The position numbers and the translations under genes are program-made. 64,000 bases of DNA from Vandiemenella viatica (taxonomy: Eukaryota > Arthropoda > Insecta > Orthoptera > Morabidae). The notes under the pieces are model-generated. The model did not search any database. It was given only the letters and a program-made list of their open reading frames with translations, and was not told the origin of the DNA. The number at the start of each line of letters is the position of its first letter. Position 1 is the first letter of the stretch. This document shows positions 61,726 to 64,000 of this stretch, in pieces. The stretch lies in contig JARYHS010013630.1 in NCBI GenBank assembly GCA_031002005.1, forward strand, positions 27,185,112-27,249,111, read 5' to 3'.

Positions 61726-61932
61726 ATTAGGTACAACAATAGCCAACCAGTTGCTTAAATTTTTGACTTAATCATCTTAACTGCAGTTTTGACAAACATA
61801 TGCTTGTCTTCTTCAGAACCGTCTATGAACCCCTAAATGTACTTCTGAAGACAAGCTTATGTTTGTCGAAACTGCAGTTAAGATTAATAAATCAAAAATT
61901 TAAGCAACTGATTGGCTATTATTGTACCTAAT
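61726..61932. mobile_element. Fold-back MITE (207 bp)
   Basis: attaggtacaa (61726-61736) and ttgtacctaat (61922-61932) are perfect inverted ends. Arms of ~90 bp pair along caatagccaa..agttgcttaaattt and cttaactgcagttt..gacaaacat. The loop is around 61817-61850. Non-coding. It lies next to the mariner remnant. Confidence 0.82.
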
Positions 61933-63189
61933 CCTACAGCATTCATATAATTGCTGCCGTGACAAACAGGCATCCCCGTACTGTACCTTCATTCTGAGAT
62001 AAATGTCTATAGGTTTACACCTTCACTTTGCATAAATCTAATCACCCAACACAGTTCTTATCTGGTGTATGTTGCTAGCAGAGTGGCCATTTTTAAACTA
62101 TTCCTACACTGGTTTTTGCACATTGTAAGTTAATAATAGTATTTGCACAGTTAAGGTAAACACTAGATTTACTTTTCCACTTTTCGGATAAAACATTCCC
62201 TCACCAAAATTATTCTGTAACCAACATCATGATCTGTAGTTTGCAGTCTGTGGAAGAGAAGCATCATTTGATTCTGACCGAGGTCGTAACTTTCATGCCT
62301 ACCACGAACCATCAACGTTTAACTGTCCTTTCAAGACTTCATATAACAAACTATCTTTGTACATACAAACATTTGCAAAAATCACATACCATTGCTTCTA
62401 TACTGCTACACCCCCCTTGTCAGAAAAATGTGATGAAAGAGGCATACTCCCCCCCCCCCCTTTCAAAAAATGCTGAATTCTTCAAAGGAAAAACAAACTA
62501 CTGCTAGTATAAATACATACAACTTCATTTTATAAAGAACAGATTAAATCGGGCTGATTCGTTAACCCCGTAAAATAACTTAATATACATATAAGTTAAA
62601 GCTACACATTCATATCATGAATATATGGACATGAACAACCAAATAGAAAATATTAATGAAATGGTGGTGGTATTCAACAGTCTTCCACCAAGAGTAATGC
62701 TTCTTGCTCACTCATAAAAGTACTATTGTAACTTTATACAGACCCTTAAAATTTATCTATCACAATACAGAGAATATTGGTACTTGGACCAAAATAAATT
62801 TGACACTCACTCATACTGCTGTAGCTACCAGCAACCGTTTGACAAAGCCACCAGTACTGTTACAAATGAGACAATATACACCAACACTCGCACTCCTGCA
62901 GGTAGACATCTGCACTCAAAGTTGGGGTATTCATCTGGTATTTTAGTGTATTAGGTGTGTATAAATCACCTTGGCAATTGTGCAAAGGTGTCCACTCACT
63001 TGAGCAAAAGACAAGTAGAATGATTTTGGGCTTTGTCTTTAGGGTGAGATATTAAAGTCGTACAGACTGAAAAATTTCGCTGCTGCGAAATATGGTGTTC
63101 CCTCAAGGGGAAAATTGGTTATAGCATTTCCTCATGTTCAGTGTTTTGTTCAGAGTAGAGTGAATGTTTCAGGCGCTCCGCGAACAAAA
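61933..63189. other. AT-rich spacer, no gene
   Basis: No coding block recognised. A short C-run occurs at 62449-62459. Confidence 0.4.
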
Positions 63190-63990
63190 ACTTCAGCTTT
63201 TATTTCTAACACGAGACATGGTCTTCCTGTGCCGAATTAACCTTGCATCTCCCCATGAATCTACCTGTATTGCACCCATTTCTTTTCCCATGCACACTTC
63301 CCTCTTCTTCAGGTGCATCTTCATTTGTCTGGCATGGCTTGTATGCTCTGGCATACTCCCTTTCATGCCCAATTTCACTCCCACCAATGTGAAACAATCA
63401 CTGCTCATCATGAAAGCCACATTGAGCCCTAGAATTACACAAGGTTCCATTTCTACTTGCAAAACATGCTTGACTGTTTTTGTTTTGTTGCTCCTGGCAA
63501 ACCTTGACGGGCCACCCAACTATCTTCTTTTCCTCATCTATTGCTGAAATTTTTTTACACAAGGTTGTTTCTTCTCGCTCTACCACAATTTGTTCTTTCC
63601 CCTTGCTTAAATCTGGATGGCACTGGTAATCTTAGGAAGAAACTTTCCATGTCTGTATGGTGCAAAGTTCTCGATAATGCCCTAAAACTTCCCTAATCTG
63701 AACCAACTGAGATCCATTACTGACTACTTTGTCCTGCAGCTCCGACAGTCTATTCTGGAACTTTGCAAATTTAGATTAAAATGACAATTTTGATGATTCC
63801 AACTTATTATTCTTAGCCCCGATTTCTGCCTGAACGACAGAGCTACTTTCACCTATTCTAGTATGAAAGGCAGAGATACCAACTTATAATTTAGTATGAA
63901 GGGCAGAAAAACTTTATTCCAATTTCGTAAGGAATTCTTTTTTACATGAGTGAATGAGGTTGAATAAATTGCTCATCAACATCTCACTCC
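63190..63990 (-). pseudogene. Unidentified coiled-coil coding remnant
   Basis: Minus strand. From ~63985: EMLMSNLFNLIHSCKKEFLT, HTRIGESSSVVQAEIGAKNN, SKFAKFQNRLSELQDKVVSN and GSQLVQIREVLGHYREL (to ~63660), with stops near 63920 and 63780. A second frame follows at 63586-63193. The heptad pattern suggests a coiled coil, as in Gag or ORF1 N-termini, but no family can be named. Confidence 0.3.
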
Positions 63991-64000
63991 CTTTTGAGAC

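Noticed and set aside
63164..63547. Plus-strand hydrophobic ORF of 127 codons
   Set aside because: Antisense of the coiled-coil-like remnant; no family resemblance.

Overview
This window is a repeat-choked stretch of an arthropod nuclear genome, most likely an insect with a large genome. No bacterial-style operons, rRNA or tRNA genes are visible. The only convincing host gene is one terminal exon (54170-54417, + strand) of a proton-coupled amino-acid transporter of the SLC36/PAT ('pathetic'-like) family. The rest is transposable-element (TE) sequence, old TE debris and AT-rich spacer. The insect reading rests on the PAT exon and on the mixture of RTE and CR1-like LINEs, a copia element with a half-tRNA primer site, mariner, hAT, PIF/Harbinger, Penelope-like elements and tRNA-derived SINEs. 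I cannot name the species; the SINE with conserved 'ggagtgatttggggaaa' body reminds me of polyneopteran insects (inference).

Layout. 1-849: 5' end of an RTE-clade LINE (- strand). 1029-6899: an AT-rich region with inverted ends and a dimeric ~184-bp satellite, into which a young but internally deleted copia element (1665-5159) has inserted. 6.9-18.6 kb: LINE graveyard, with several copies of one CR1-like family (called copies A-F here); copy D (16827-17588) lies inside copy C in reverse with a 6-bp target duplication. A mariner pseudogene is at ~13 kb. 18.6-23 kb: mostly spacer with a hAT MITE. 23.0-29.7 kb: a three-level nest, with CR1 copy E interrupted by a SINE and a near-intact Ty3/gypsy element (23489-29234; LTRs differ at 2 of 364 positions). 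29880-38872: a 9-kb hAT element with perfect 16-bp TIRs and an 8-bp target duplication, itself filled by Harbinger, a hAT MITE, jockey ORF1, another TIR element and a Penelope-like element with a hammerhead-ribozyme-like tail. 39154-40153: exactly 1000 Ns (assembly gap). 40-48 kb: fold-back element, second Penelope-like element, gypsy RT fragment with a SINE inside, and a gypsy element reduced to LTR plus integrase. 49813-52456: a 2.6-kb near-perfect palindrome. 54.2 kb: the PAT exon, then 54.7-57.0 kb another RTE copy (- strand). 57-64 kb: LINE, SINE, mariner and MITE remnants and long AT-rich spacer.

The TE genes encode only self-mobilisation functions (Gag, protease, RT/RNase H, integrase, APE-type or GIY-YIG endonucleases, DDE transposases). 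The only full-length-looking enzyme set is in the gypsy element at 23.5-29.2 kb. Because the PAT exon begins with a splice acceptor and no other PAT exon is recognisable upstream, much of the window may be intron of that gene. Several long open frames use non-ATG first codons, so I moved starts to the first sensible ATG where possible.
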